From NCBI GenBank assembly GCA_903847285.1, contig CAINDH010000132.1:1-64000 (forward strand): a stretch of 64,000 nucleotides of DNA. Reading direction: 5' to 3'. Every line of letters starts with the position of its first letter. Position 1 is the first letter of the stretch. A program made the translations under genes and the position numbers. The stretch is from an uncultured Verrucomicrobia subdivision 3 bacterium (lineage in GTDB: Bacteria; Verrucomicrobiota; Verrucomicrobiae; Limisphaerales; UBA11358). Below, piece by piece: positions 26,879 through 35,240 of the stretch. Under the pieces are notes generated by a model that saw only the letters and a list, made by a program, of their open reading frames with translations, was not told where the DNA came from and ran no database searches.

Positions 26879-27050
26879 ACAGTTGCAGGCGGGATTAGTA
26901 AGCAACTGTTGATCTTTGGATTTTATAATTTCGGCTCCAGCTTGAGTGCAGACTGGAGTGCGAGTTCTCCGTAACCTTACGTTGTGCTCATTCTGAATTC
27001 CCCGGGTTTTTCGGCCATCCTCTGGCTGACTAACCCGGTTTTTTCTTTTC
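26879..27050 (+). ncRNA. Predicted structured small RNA (or hemL leader) of about 170 nt
   Basis: From the promoter to a terminator the sequence folds locally. Hairpin 1 pairs ACAGTTGC (26879-26886) with GCAACTGT (26902-26909). Hairpin 2 pairs CTCCAG (26935-26940) with CTGGAG (26953-26958). The terminator hairpin follows at 27002-27038. I find no convincing reading frame inside. It does not show the long closing stem of 6S RNA and I do not recognise it as a known riboswitch class. It ends 97 bases before hemL, so it could be a separate RNA or an attenuated leader of hemL. Confidence 0.5.
27002..27050 (+). terminator. Rho-independent terminator before hemL
   Basis: Outer stem CCGGGTT (27002-27008) with AACCCGG (27032-27038), inner stem CGGCCA (27012-27017) with TGGCTG (27023-27028, one G-U pair), then TTTTTTCTTTT. 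No protein-coding gene upstream on this strand needs it, which is a main argument for the small RNA. Confidence 0.75.
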
Positions 27051-27146
27051 GGCTTCAAACTTTTCACTTTTTTCCTGATGGATGGCAAAAAACGGCCAGT
27101 AAAAATGAATCGCGGGCTTTGTCTCGCCTTGGCGGCTTGCTAGACT

Positions 27147-28442
27147 ATGGCTATGAACCGTGTCCAATCCGACCTGCTTTTTGCCGAGGCCCTAAAATAT
27201 ATTCCTGGCGGCGTGAATTCTCCGGTGCGTGCCTTTCGCGCCGTCGGCGGGAATCCCTTTTTTGTCAACCGCGCCAGTGGTGCAAAAATTTGGGACGTAG
27301 ATGGAAATGAATTGATTGATTATGTCCTGACGTGGGGGCCGGCGATTCTCGGCCACGCTCATCCCAAAATCATTTCTGCCGTGAAAACCGCCGCCGATTT
27401 CGGCACGAGCTTTGGCATTCCCAATCCACTAGAAGTGGCCATGGCCCGCTTGATCTGCGAGCTGGTGCCGAGCGTGCAAAAAGTTCGCATGACAAATTCC
27501 GGCACGGAGGCTTGCATGAGCGTCATCCGGCTTGCGCGCGGCTTCACTCGCCGCGACAAGATTATCAAGTTCGATGGCTGTTATCACGGCCACGCGGATT
27601 CGTTGCTGGTGAAAGCGGGCAGCGGCGCGCTGACATTTGGCCAGCCTGACAGTGCGGGAGTTCCAGCGGCATTCACGCAACACACCATCGTCGCGCCTTT
27701 CAATGACATTGACGCGGTGAAGCAAATTTTTTCGGCGAACAAACATGAAATCGCCGGGATCATCGTAGAGCCGGTGCCAGGCAATGCGGGGTTATATTTG
27801 CCGAAACCGGGCTATCTAGAATTTCTCCGGGAAATCACGGCGGCGAATGGCTCGTTGTTAATTTTTGACGAAGTGATGACCGGCTTCCGCCTGGCACGCG
27901 GCGGCGCGCAGGAACGTTTCGGCATCGCGCCGGATTTGTCCGCGTTTGGCAAAGTCATTGGCGGCGGCCTGCCGGTGGGCGCGTTTGGCGGACGCTCGGA
28001 AATCATGGACTGCCTCGCGCCGCTTGGTCCGGTTTATCAGGCAGGAACGTTGAGCGGCAACCCGCTTGCGCTGGCGGCGGGTCTGGCGAATCTGGCGGAG
28101 CTGGGCGCAAGCCAGGGCGATGCCTACCAACTGCTGGAAGAACGCGGCGCACAACTCGAAGCCGGACTGAAAGCCGCCGCCAAAACGGCGAATATCCCGG
28201 TGCAATTCAACCGCTGCGGCTCGATGTTCTGCGGCTACTTCACCGCCGAGCCGGTTCACAACGTCGCTGACGCGCTGCGCAGCGACCGCGAGCGATTCAA
28301 GAAATTTTTCCATGGAATGTTGGCGGCGGGAATTTATTTGGCGCCATCGCAGTTTGAGGCGGGCTTCATTTCCACCGCGCACACGGCGGCGGACATTGAA
28401 AAAACCGTGCGCGGTGCCAGCGCTGTTTTTCGGCAGTTGTAA
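27147..28442 (+). CDS. hemL: Glutamate-1-semialdehyde 2,1-aminomutase
   Basis: PLP enzyme that makes 5-aminolevulinate from glutamate-1-semialdehyde in the C5 route to tetrapyrroles. The sequence shows YIPGGVNSPVRAF at the N-terminus, NSGTEACMSVIRLARGFT, the DGCYHGHADSLLVKAGSG block, the FDEVMTGFRLA motif with the PLP-contacting Asp, and the PLP lysine Lys269 in FGKVIGGGLPVGA. The 431-residue length is standard. ATG at 27147 and ATG at 27153 are both possible. A structured RNA with a terminator lies directly upstream. Confidence 0.97.
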   Translation: MAMNRVQSDLLFAEALKYIPGGVNSPVRAFRAVGGNPFFVNRASGAKIWDVDGNELIDYVLTWGPAILGHAHPKIISAVKTAADFGTSFGIPNPLEVAMARLICELVPSVQKVRMTNSGTEACMSVIRLARGFTRRDKIIKFDGCYHGHADSLLVKAGSGALTFGQPDSAGVPAAFTQHTIVAPFNDIDAVKQIFSANKHEIAGIIVEPVPGNAGLYLPKPGYLEFLREITAANGSLLIFDEVMTGFRLARGGAQERFGIAPDLSAFGKVIGGGLPVGAFGGRSEIMDCLAPLGPVYQAGTLSGNPLALAAGLANLAELGASQGDAYQLLEERGAQLEAGLKAAAKTANIPVQFNRCGSMFCGYFTAEPVHNVADALRSDRERFKKFFHGMLAAGIYLAPSQFEAGFISTAHTAADIEKTVRGASAVFRQL

Positions 28443-28524
28443 CTTTCCGCCCACTACCGCGTCTAAACCAGTCACCCACCGTATTAAACCAACGGTGGTT
28501 CGCACCCAAAAACAATAAACTAAT

Positions 28525-28977
28525 ATGAAACTGAACAAGACATTGACGCTGGCTGCACTTGTGTTGGCTGGCCTGTTTGCCGGCAATTCATCGCAGGCGC
28601 AGGATGCCCCAAAAGATAAACCCGCTGGCGCCCCCGGTGGCCCTGGCATGAGAAGCCCGATGCTTTCGCCCGACAGCTTGGCCAAACTGCTCGACCTGAC
28701 CGAAGATCAAAAGACCAAGGTGAAGCCCATCATTGAGGAACTCACACAGAAGATTGGCGACCTGCGCAAGGACACCAACATCACCCCGGAAGAAAAACGG
28801 CCCAAGATGAAAGAATTGCGTGACGCTGCCACCGCAAAGCTCAAAGAAGTCCTCACGGTTGAACAATTTGCCAAGTGGGAAAAAAATGGGCCGGGTGGAC
28901 GTCGTCTCGGGGGTGCCGGTGGTCCGCCGCCCGCAGCGGGTGGTGAAGGCGCAAAAGCCAAGGATGCCAAGCAGTAA
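28525..28977 (+). CDS. Spy/CpxP-like periplasmic protein with LTxxQ motif
   Basis: A 150-residue secreted protein. The signal peptide (about residues 1-25, ending SQAQ) is followed by a Gly/Pro-rich spacer, a helical core with two LTxxQ-like repeats (LDLTEDQKTKVKPII and LTVEQFAKW), and a C-terminal Gly/Pro/Ala-rich tail ending in Lys. Spy/CpxP members are periplasmic chaperones or stress sensors; in this phylum similar proteins are common and uncharacterised, so the role is open. It lies 82 bases after hemL and ends at its own terminator. Confidence 0.8.
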   Translation: MKLNKTLTLAALVLAGLFAGNSSQAQDAPKDKPAGAPGGPGMRSPMLSPDSLAKLLDLTEDQKTKVKPIIEELTQKIGDLRKDTNITPEEKRPKMKELRDAATAKLKEVLTVEQFAKWEKNGPGGRRLGGAGGPPPAAGGEGAKAKDAKQ

Positions 28978-29002
28978 CCTATTTAGTGGGAACAAACTAT
29001 TT

Positions 29003-29034
29003 GGGACGGCCATTGGCCGTCCCTTTTTTATTTT
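29003..29034 (+). terminator. Rho-independent terminator after the Spy-like gene
   Basis: A perfect GGGACGGCC/GGCCGTCCC stem (29003-29023, 3-base loop) followed by TTTTTTATTTT, 26 bases after the stop codon. Confidence 0.92.
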
Positions 29035-29065
29035 CCGCTCGGGGTTTTCCTGGTTGGCAGGAAAA

Positions 29066-29233
29066 TCAGAACTGATCGGCGCGGAACGGCGGCAAGCCGC
29101 GCGTGGCGCGACGGGCGGAATAAATTTTCCTATAAAGCCGACGCAACAACGGACCCATCGGCCACCGTTCCGCTCCATACCACGCGATTGTTTCGCGGAG
29201 CAATGAACGCGCGCTTCTTTTCGCGGCAATCAC
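29066..29233 (-). CDS. Possible short hypothetical gene or gene remnant
   Basis: A 55-residue reverse-strand frame beginning at a GTG and ending TGA, with protein-like composition (LLRETIAWYGAERWPMG, then LLRRLYRKIYSARR). The frame stays open for more than 150 bases upstream of the GTG without an ATG, so it may be the 3' part of a broken gene. I do not recognise it. The rest of the 29035-29557 interval shows no other convincing gene; the part next to 29558 probably holds the promoter of the following gene. Confidence 0.3.
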   Translation of the reverse strand: MIAAKRSARSLLRETIAWYGAERWPMGPLLRRLYRKIYSARRATRGLPPFRADQF

Positions 29234-29557
29234 GGTGTCAGCCCAAGCCAGCCGGAGCGGGGTTTTTCCCTGGCTAGTCTCGCCCTCATCAAAAATCTGG
29301 CATAATCTTAATCTACAAAAATTAATGTCGGCGAGCGTGCAAAAGAGAATGAAAACGAAATCACTTCGCCAATCAGTAAAAAAACGAGCAGGTTGGCAGA
29401 GAAATGACCGCGATGATTAATGAAGCCCCGACTTATAAAGTCGCGTTACCGCAGACGCCTGTTGGGTTGTGCGGCCATAAAACCGAACCGTTACCCGGCG
29501 TTGACTTTGCTTGACGCTCCGTGGCGCGCTCTGAAACCTTCCGAGTATTGATGAATC

Positions 29558-31444
29558 ATGTTTGATGCCTGCCTCTCGTTTCTCCTGCGGTCGGCAGCGC
29601 TGATTGTCAGCGCTGGCTGGCTACTTTCAGCGTTGGACGCGTTGACCCTGACCGGCTATGGAATTGCGGGCGGGCTGGCATTGATTGCGCTGTGGCTGGG
29701 CGGTCAAAAATTTCCACCACTGGTTTTCAGAAATGGTTTTCGTCGTCCGTTGATGTGGTGGCGACGGCGTCGAGTATTGCCGTTGCTGTTTCTAGTCATC
29801 GGCGCGCTCATCGGGTTGGGTTCGGTGCTGCACGCGCCAAACAATTTCGATGGCTTGAGCTATCGCGCGCCCCGCGTATTGAACTGGCTCGCCGCGCATC
29901 ACTGGCATTGGATCACCACCGCCTTGGAGCCGACCAATTACATGATGGCAAATTACGAGTGGCTCACCGCGCCGCTGCTGGCCGCCACGCACAACCTGCA
30001 CTACACGGTGGTCATCAACTGGATTTCTTTCGCCGTTTTACCGCCGCTGTTTTTCAGCCTGCTCCGCAACTTCGGCGTGCATCGGCGAGTGGCCTACGAT
30101 TGGATGTGGGTTTTCCCCTCGGGCTGTCTGATTGTGATGCTCGCTGGCGGCATCGGCAATGACCTGTTGGGCTTGGCGATGATTCTGGCGGGATTGCATT
30201 TTGCCCGGCGTTTTACGGAGCACGGTGGCAATCATTTTATATTCGACGCCTTGCTCGCTGCTGGTTTTGCGACCGGGGTCAAGCTGACCAACGTGCCGCT
30301 GGCGCTTTTCGTAGCCATCGTTCTGCTGCAAAACGTTCGAAAATTTTTGGCGCACACCCGGATTGCTGTGGCGGGTTGCCTTGTGGCGGCACTGGTTTCC
30401 GGCTTGATTCCACTGATATTGAATTATCGGCATACCGGTTCCGTGCTCGGAACCACTTCGGGTGTGGATCAAACGACTCACCCCGTTGCTGGCTGGTTGG
30501 GCAATGGTTTGATTGTGGGCGTCGGCGCGCTCGCACCGCCGGTTTTTCCTGGAGCGCGACATGTCAGCGCTTTGGCGGAGCGGGCATTGCCTGAAAATCT
30601 TGCAGCTTGGCTACATCGGCATTATCCCAAATTCAACTTGTCCGCGAATGAATTGCCGCAAGAGGAAGGTGGTGCCCTTGGTCTGGGGCTCACGCTTGTG
30701 TGTGCTGTCATGCTATGGGTCTGGTGGCGGTCACGGCGACAAATCAACGTTGTCACCGGACTGACTGCCTGGCAACGAATGGCTTGGTGGGCTTGGTTGA
30801 CTTTTGCGCTTGCTGTCTTGTGCGCGAAACTAGGCACCGGTCCGCCGGCTCCGCGAAATTTGTTGCCTTGGTTTGCGCTGGCGCTGGCACCCATCATCGG
30901 ATTTTTTAGTTGTGCCAGACTCGTGTCAGTTCCGCTATGGCGCATCGTGACCGTGCTGGCGATGTTAAGCGTGTTGCCGGCGTTGCTTTTGACACCTTCG
31001 CGTCCGCTCATTCCGCCAGCTTGCATCCAACGCGCCGCATTGACGGCGGGTGCCTCGGCAGCAGTGCAGGCGCGACTGTCCACCGTTTATGCCATCTATG
31101 CGTTGCGTGTAGATCCGTTCGAGGAAATCCGCCGATTGCTGCCCGCCGCAAACACGCCTCTAGGGCTCATTTCCAATGGCGAAGAACCAGTGGCCGCGTG
31201 GTGGAAACCATACGGACAGCGGCGTTGTGAATTTCTGTTGTCAGCCGCCGACTTAACTGCGGCGCGACAGCAGGGCATCGAGTATGTCGTGATCGAGCGC
31301 GAGGCATGCGAGAAATTTTTTGGCATCGACGTTCCGGGCTGGCTTGCACAGAATCGAGCCCAAGCTATTCAGACATCTGAAGTCGTCATTTTTGCGTCGC
31401 GCCCGCCAAAGCAATTCACGCTTGCGCACCTCGACAAACCTTAA
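29558..31444 (+). CDS. Large polytopic membrane protein, GT-C-like
   Basis: A 628-residue integral membrane protein with about eleven or twelve hydrophobic helices and a C-terminal soluble domain of roughly 130 residues after the last helix. The first extracytoplasmic loop contains HAPNNFDGLSYRAPRVLNWL, whose Asp and Arg placing resembles GT-C glycosyltransferases, and is followed by HHWHWITTALEPTNYMMANYE in two pieces. I cannot name a family. Neighbours (Spy-like protein, YgjP-like peptidase) give no hint on the acceptor. The start is the ATG at 29558; the ATG seven bases upstream is out of frame. Confidence 0.65.
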   Translation: MFDACLSFLLRSAALIVSAGWLLSALDALTLTGYGIAGGLALIALWLGGQKFPPLVFRNGFRRPLMWWRRRRVLPLLFLVIGALIGLGSVLHAPNNFDGLSYRAPRVLNWLAAHHWHWITTALEPTNYMMANYEWLTAPLLAATHNLHYTVVINWISFAVLPPLFFSLLRNFGVHRRVAYDWMWVFPSGCLIVMLAGGIGNDLLGLAMILAGLHFARRFTEHGGNHFIFDALLAAGFATGVKLTNVPLALFVAIVLLQNVRKFLAHTRIAVAGCLVAALVSGLIPLILNYRHTGSVLGTTSGVDQTTHPVAGWLGNGLIVGVGALAPPVFPGARHVSALAERALPENLAAWLHRHYPKFNLSANELPQEEGGALGLGLTLVCAVMLWVWWRSRRQINVVTGLTAWQRMAWWAWLTFALAVLCAKLGTGPPAPRNLLPWFALALAPIIGFFSCARLVSVPLWRIVTVLAMLSVLPALLLTPSRPLIPPACIQRAALTAGASAAVQARLSTVYAIYALRVDPFEEIRRLLPAANTPLGLISNGEEPVAAWWKPYGQRRCEFLLSAADLTAARQQGIEYVVIEREACEKFFGIDVPGWLAQNRAQAIQTSEVVIFASRPPKQFTLAHLDKP

Positions 31445-31560
31445 AACTTTCGCTGGCTGGCTGGCTGGCGCGCTTTTTTGCGCCGGAAAAATTTACGTAA
31501 CCGCAGTGGAGTCGTTGCCGTTTTTATGGCCGCGGGAGACAAATAAAATTGAAACGCGAG

Positions 31561-32289
31561 ATGTTTGAGCGCTTGTACCAATTCAAAAAAACGGCCGCGA
31601 TGCCGGTGACGGACACGTTGCTGGTAGGCGAGCGCCGTGTGCCGTTGTTGCTGGTGACGAACCTGCGGGCGCGCCGTTACCTGCTGCGCTTACGTCCGGA
31701 TGGCGCCGCGCGGGTAACCATCCCGCGACGGGGAACTCTGGCGGCGGCGCGGGAATTTGCGAAGCGAAACATTGGCTGGTTGGAGGCGCAATTCAAACGT
31801 CAGGCAAGTCAGATCGAGCAAAAGAAAAGCTGGCAAGTCGGAACGGAAATTTATTTTCGCGGTGAAGTGGTTCGCATTGAACCGGCGACGGATGGCTTGA
31901 TTTGTTTAGGTGCTGAGTGTTTGCCGATTGTTGGTGGCGTCGCCGATCTGCGGCCAGCCATCCAAATTTTTTTGCGCCAACTGGCGGCGAAAGAGTTGCC
32001 GCCCCGCGTCATGGAGTTGGCCGGCATACACGGCATCCCAGTCGCGCGTGTTTCCGTGCGTAATCAGAAGTCGCGCTGGGGTTCTTGTTCGCGGCGTGGA
32101 ACCATCTCGCTGAACTGGCGCTTGATTCAATGCCCGCCGTTCGTTCGCGACTATGTCATCCTGCACGAACTGGCTCATCGTCGGCAGATGAATCACTCGG
32201 AAAAATTCTGGCAGGAAGTTGCGCGGCTGTGCCCTTACTATCATGCCGCTGAAGCATGGGTGAAACGCCATGCGGTGTTGCTACGATAA
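31561..32289 (+). CDS. YgjP-type (M48-like) zinc metallopeptidase
   Basis: Cytoplasmic metalloprotein of the YgjP/DUF45 family, related to WLM/SprT-like gluzincins. The zinc motif is VILHELAHRRQMNHSEKFW near the C-terminus, preceded by the family hallmark RNQKSRWGSCSRRGTISLNWRL (given here only as KSRWGSCS, then ISLNWRL, for the core). A basic N-terminal beta-rich region precedes it. I prefer the ATG at 31561; a TTG at 31549 with a GGGAG site 11 bases ahead is possible and would add four residues. The physiological substrate of this family is not established. Confidence 0.88.
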   Translation: MFERLYQFKKTAAMPVTDTLLVGERRVPLLLVTNLRARRYLLRLRPDGAARVTIPRRGTLAAAREFAKRNIGWLEAQFKRQASQIEQKKSWQVGTEIYFRGEVVRIEPATDGLICLGAECLPIVGGVADLRPAIQIFLRQLAAKELPPRVMELAGIHGIPVARVSVRNQKSRWGSCSRRGTISLNWRLIQCPPFVRDYVILHELAHRRQMNHSEKFWQEVARLCPYYHAAEAWVKRHAVLLR

Positions 32290-32345
32290 TCGCGGCGCGA
32301 AATTGCATTGAGCAAAGTCCCCCACGCCGGTAGAGTGACGTCACT

Positions 32346-32422
32346 GCGCGCGTAGCTCAACTGGATAGAGCGTCGGTCTCCGAAGCCGAAGGTTGTGGGT
32401 TCAACTCCCGCCGCGCGCACCA
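32346..32422 (+). tRNA. tRNA-Arg (anticodon CCG)
   Basis: A complete 77-base cloverleaf. The acceptor stem GCGCGCG pairs with CGCGCGC, the D arm is GCTC/GAGC, the anticodon stem TCGGT/GCCGA has loop CTCCGAA, and the T arm carries GGTTCAACTCC. The CCA end is encoded. Anticodon CCG reads the CGG arginine codon. Confidence 0.97.
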
Positions 32423-32712
32423 TGTTTTGTCGTGCGCTAGTTTGTCACCTGTGGATCCCATCCTTTCCCCGTCGCTCGTCTCCGGAGGTTTCCGTTAAGA
32501 TTTCGCACACTGCTCGTTGTTCACTGAAAAATTGAATTGCTGACTCAATCTGCTTTTTGTCCTCCGCCTCTTACTCTTTGCTTATTGTTTTCCATCTACA
32601 GTTAACGGGGGGTGGTAATCCCCGCTGCTAAAACATCTGGCGCAAAAATGGAAAATCGATTTGCCCGCTTTTTCCGGATTTGTGGGCTACCAACCGTGGC
32701 GGCGTGGGCGAA

Positions 32713-34323
32713 TCACTCGGCTTTGCCGGTGGCGGGCGCAACCCAGTTCACGGCTTGCGGAACGATATAGTCCAGCCCCGCGGTCTGCTCGGGGTGCGGG
32801 CTGATGCAAACCACTTTTCCTTTTTGATAAGTCCCTGCGAAGATGGCGGGCGAATCAATCATGATGCCGACGGGTGTGTCATTCGAGGCGACTTCCGTGC
32901 GAAAATACGCGAGCGTTTCGTAGGGCGGCAAATTGGTGGCGTTTGCCGGTCCGACGATGGGGCCTTGATGATAAACGACATCAACATTTTTTGATCCGCC
33001 GAGAATATCTTCGCCGGCCGAAGTTAATTCCATCTTGAGCACTGCTCGACCACGCTGCCATTTGGGAGAAAGCGTTTTGGCGTTGATAAGTTTAAGGCTC
33101 CAGGGATAGCCGGCGGTAGCCAGATAAGCGCCCGCACAGATGCCGACATAACCGCCACCATGGCCCACAAATTTTTCGACCTGTGCGCGCCCCTCTTCGC
33201 CAATCGCCTTGGCTTCCTGACTTCCGCTTCCGCCGCCGAATATGACGACATCGAAATTGGTCAGCCCGCCGGCGCGGATTTCCTCTGGGGTGATTTCGGT
33301 GAGTGAGGTCACTGCGTTTGTTGAGTTAAACTTTTTGATCAACTCCGGTGGTCCTTGGCCGCCGGTGCCAGGGCCTTTGTAAAGTGCGACCCTCGTGGTG
33401 TGCGGTGCAAGCGACCTAGAAATGGATACGGGCAGGGTGATAGTGGTAGCCGTAAGTGTGGTGGCAGATTTTTCCAACATCCCCAGCCGAACAAACAACG
33501 TGCGCACCGCCAACTGCTGTTGTTGCACGCGTTTTTCCATCGGTTGTTTGCTGGTGGTTTCCAGCGTCATGCTGGGCACATGCAGATGTTCCCCGGCTGC
33601 ACGGGCGAGACTGCCGTCAATAGGCAGGTCACGTCGGATAAATTTCAAAGTTGAGTTGGTGATGGTTGCGTTCACCGCAGCGAGCATCTCATTGGCTGCG
33701 GCCTGCCCGGCAGCGAGCGGGAAACAGATGATGGAACTACCAACACTTTTTTCATTGAGTTGGTGAAAATCGAATCCTTCGTGCAAATCCAAAACCCAGT
33801 CTGGTTTATCATCATTGGCGATTTTCCAGATGGCCTGGGCAAGTTCGCCGCGCGCGCCGTTGTCTGGTTGGCCGGCGCGGGGATAATTGCGGTTGAGGTT
33901 GCTCAAGTTGGTTTCGAGGCCGGGAATCAAACGTTTGTTCGCTTCGAGTCCGGGCACGTTGGCGCGCGGGATGACAATAAGTTTGCCGTTCTGGATGGGC
34001 CAGTGGCGGATGCCTTCGGCGGCTTGTGCGCCGGCTGGCTCGTTGCCGTGGACGCCGCCGACGATCAGAATTTTTGGGCCGGGCTTGCCAGAGTCAATCG
34101 AGTAACAAGGAGTTTCAAAACGCGTGCCGGGGAGTAGCAGATTCGTATTCGTGAGTCGGGAAATATTATTATGCTCTGAAAAATCAGCTGACCGGCCTGA
34201 CCATGGGGTGCCGGCTAACACCGCTATAACGAGCCACTCGGCGGTTCTTGGAAAAGACCGGAGAAAAACAAGTCCGAGCGGCACCACTTCACGGTCTGGC
34301 ACGGCAGCAGTTTGGTGATTCAT
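32713..34323 (-). CDS. Fusion of AspA/AstE-like zinc deacylase and BPL_N amidotransferase-like domain
   Basis: A 536-residue two-domain protein with a hydrophobic N-terminal segment (about residues 14-42), so probably exported or membrane-anchored. Residues 65-285 look like a succinylglutamate desuccinylase/aspartoacylase (M14-related): His92 and Glu95 in VHGNEPAG, His181 in LDLHEGFDFH as zinc ligands, Glu255 in SMTLETTS as likely catalytic base. Residues 308-530 look like the BPL_N class-I amidotransferase-like fold, with Cys396 in GICAGAYLA and a later PHPEQT. The start is the ATG at 34323. The reaction is unknown; N-acyl amino acids or peptides are plausible substrates for the first domain. 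The 290 bases between tRNA-Arg and this gene show nothing convincing. Confidence 0.75.
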   Translation of the reverse strand: MNHQTAAVPDREVVPLGLVFLRSFPRTAEWLVIAVLAGTPWSGRSADFSEHNNISRLTNTNLLLPGTRFETPCYSIDSGKPGPKILIVGGVHGNEPAGAQAAEGIRHWPIQNGKLIVIPRANVPGLEANKRLIPGLETNLSNLNRNYPRAGQPDNGARGELAQAIWKIANDDKPDWVLDLHEGFDFHQLNEKSVGSSIICFPLAAGQAAANEMLAAVNATITNSTLKFIRRDLPIDGSLARAAGEHLHVPSMTLETTSKQPMEKRVQQQQLAVRTLFVRLGMLEKSATTLTATTITLPVSISRSLAPHTTRVALYKGPGTGGQGPPELIKKFNSTNAVTSLTEITPEEIRAGGLTNFDVVIFGGGSGSQEAKAIGEEGRAQVEKFVGHGGGYVGICAGAYLATAGYPWSLKLINAKTLSPKWQRGRAVLKMELTSAGEDILGGSKNVDVVYHQGPIVGPANATNLPPYETLAYFRTEVASNDTPVGIMIDSPAIFAGTYQKGKVVCISPHPEQTAGLDYIVPQAVNWVAPATGKAE

Positions 34324-34424
34324 ATGAGAGGCACAGCCTAGTCGTTGCCGGCTTGGGCGCTCCATAGCACAAAGTAACTATTCCCGATATGGCCAGCGTG
34401 ACCTAGATTAGGTTGTAAATATTC

Positions 34425-35165
34425 ATGAAGCGAAACTCCGTCCCGAAAAATTCCGTTGCTTTCACTCTCATTGAGTTGCTGGTCGTGATTGCAATCATTG
34501 CCATTCTGGCTGCTATGCTGCTGCCGGCGCTCGCCAAAGCGAAGGCTAAGGCCTACCAAACACAGTGCCTGAATAATCTCAAGCAGCAGGGGCTGGCGTT
34601 TCAAATGTATGCGGATGACAACGGCGATTTTTTGCCGGGGCCGATTGAACGTGGGGTTCGGGCCGGCTATTACGCTGGCACGCAATGGATGCCGGTTAAT
34701 TATCTCTATACTTATCTAGCCTTGCCCAACCCGGCAAATTTTCCATCGCAAAACTCCCTGCTCACCAGCACGCCAATCTTCACTTGTCCCGCGACTATCA
34801 AGATTTCCTTTCCGACGGTCAAAGACGGTGATCGCGTCACCTATTCTACACGCGGAATGATTGCGCCGCCCAACCAAAACTCCCGGCCGTTTGGTTATCC
34901 CGCCGGCCTTTCGACCTCGCCCGCAGGCGCGCCGTTTCGCCCGCTAAAAACCTTGGGAATTAGCCAGTTTACCAACAGCTTGAGCGACTGCTACGCACTG
35001 CGCGACGTGGATTTGGAGATTGACGGTAATTCCAGCATCAGCTGGCAGAAAACGGGCGCCAACCAACAGATTTCCACCACAGCGGTCCATGGCAATAATC
35101 TGCGTAACGCCATTTTCTTTGACTGGCACGCCCAGTCAGTTCGGGGCACGAACAGTCTTGATTAG
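34425..35165 (+). CDS. Type II secretion-like pseudopilin (prepilin N-terminal methylation motif)
   Basis: Secreted pseudopilin-like protein of 246 residues. The N-terminus has the prepilin peptidase/methylation signal [20 protein letters not shown] after a short basic leader, then the [17 protein letters not shown] helix usual in planctomycete/verrucomicrobial pseudopilins. The C-terminal part ends in [20 protein letters not shown], resembling the H-X9-DG type tail found in these phyla. Such proteins occur in many copies per genome and their role is unclear. It lies directly upstream of a giant PATR protein and may be exported with it. Confidence 0.9.
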   Translation: MKRNSVPKNSVAFTLIELLVVIAIIAILAAMLLPALAKAKAKAYQTQCLNNLKQQGLAFQMYADDNGDFLPGPIERGVRAGYYAGTQWMPVNYLYTYLALPNPANFPSQNSLLTSTPIFTCPATIKISFPTVKDGDRVTYSTRGMIAPPNQNSRPFGYPAGLSTSPAGAPFRPLKTLGISQFTNSLSDCYALRDVDLEIDGNSSISWQKTGANQQISTTAVHGNNLRNAIFFDWHAQSVRGTNSLD

Positions 35166-35240
35166 TAAACCGGCCGGCCATTGCCGAAAAAGTCCCGCGT
35201 TCGCCCGTTTCTTGAGTAACCCTTAACCAGAAAAACCACC

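Larger units (their letters stand above)
26338..26880. other. Candidate chromosomal origin (oriC) next to dnaA
   Basis: A gene-free stretch between dnaA and the small-RNA locus. It holds three DnaA-box-like nonamers in the same orientation on the plus strand: TTATTCACT at 26369, TTGTTCACG at 26652, TTATTCACA at 26663. The last two are 11 bases apart. A/T-rich sequence lies at 26510-26660 and 26815-26875. The consensus used is TTATNCACA. Position and boxes support an origin; there is no experimental or skew evidence here. Confidence 0.5.

Noticed and set aside
26881..27050. Identification of the structured RNA as 6S RNA or a cobalamin riboswitch
   Set aside because: There is no long closing stem pairing the 5' and 3' ends and no B12-box sequence is present.
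28475..28500. CACCGT/ACGGTG hairpin between hemL and the Spy-like gene
   Set aside because: Six-base stem without a T run; could be chance.
31452..31490. GGCT simple repeat and GGCGC/GCGCC hairpin after the GT-C-like gene
   Set aside because: The hairpin is short and not followed by a T run on either strand, so not called a terminator.
32423..32712. Possible small gene or terminator after tRNA-Arg
   Set aside because: No open frame with protein-like composition; the GGGG/CCCC hairpin near 32607 has no T run.
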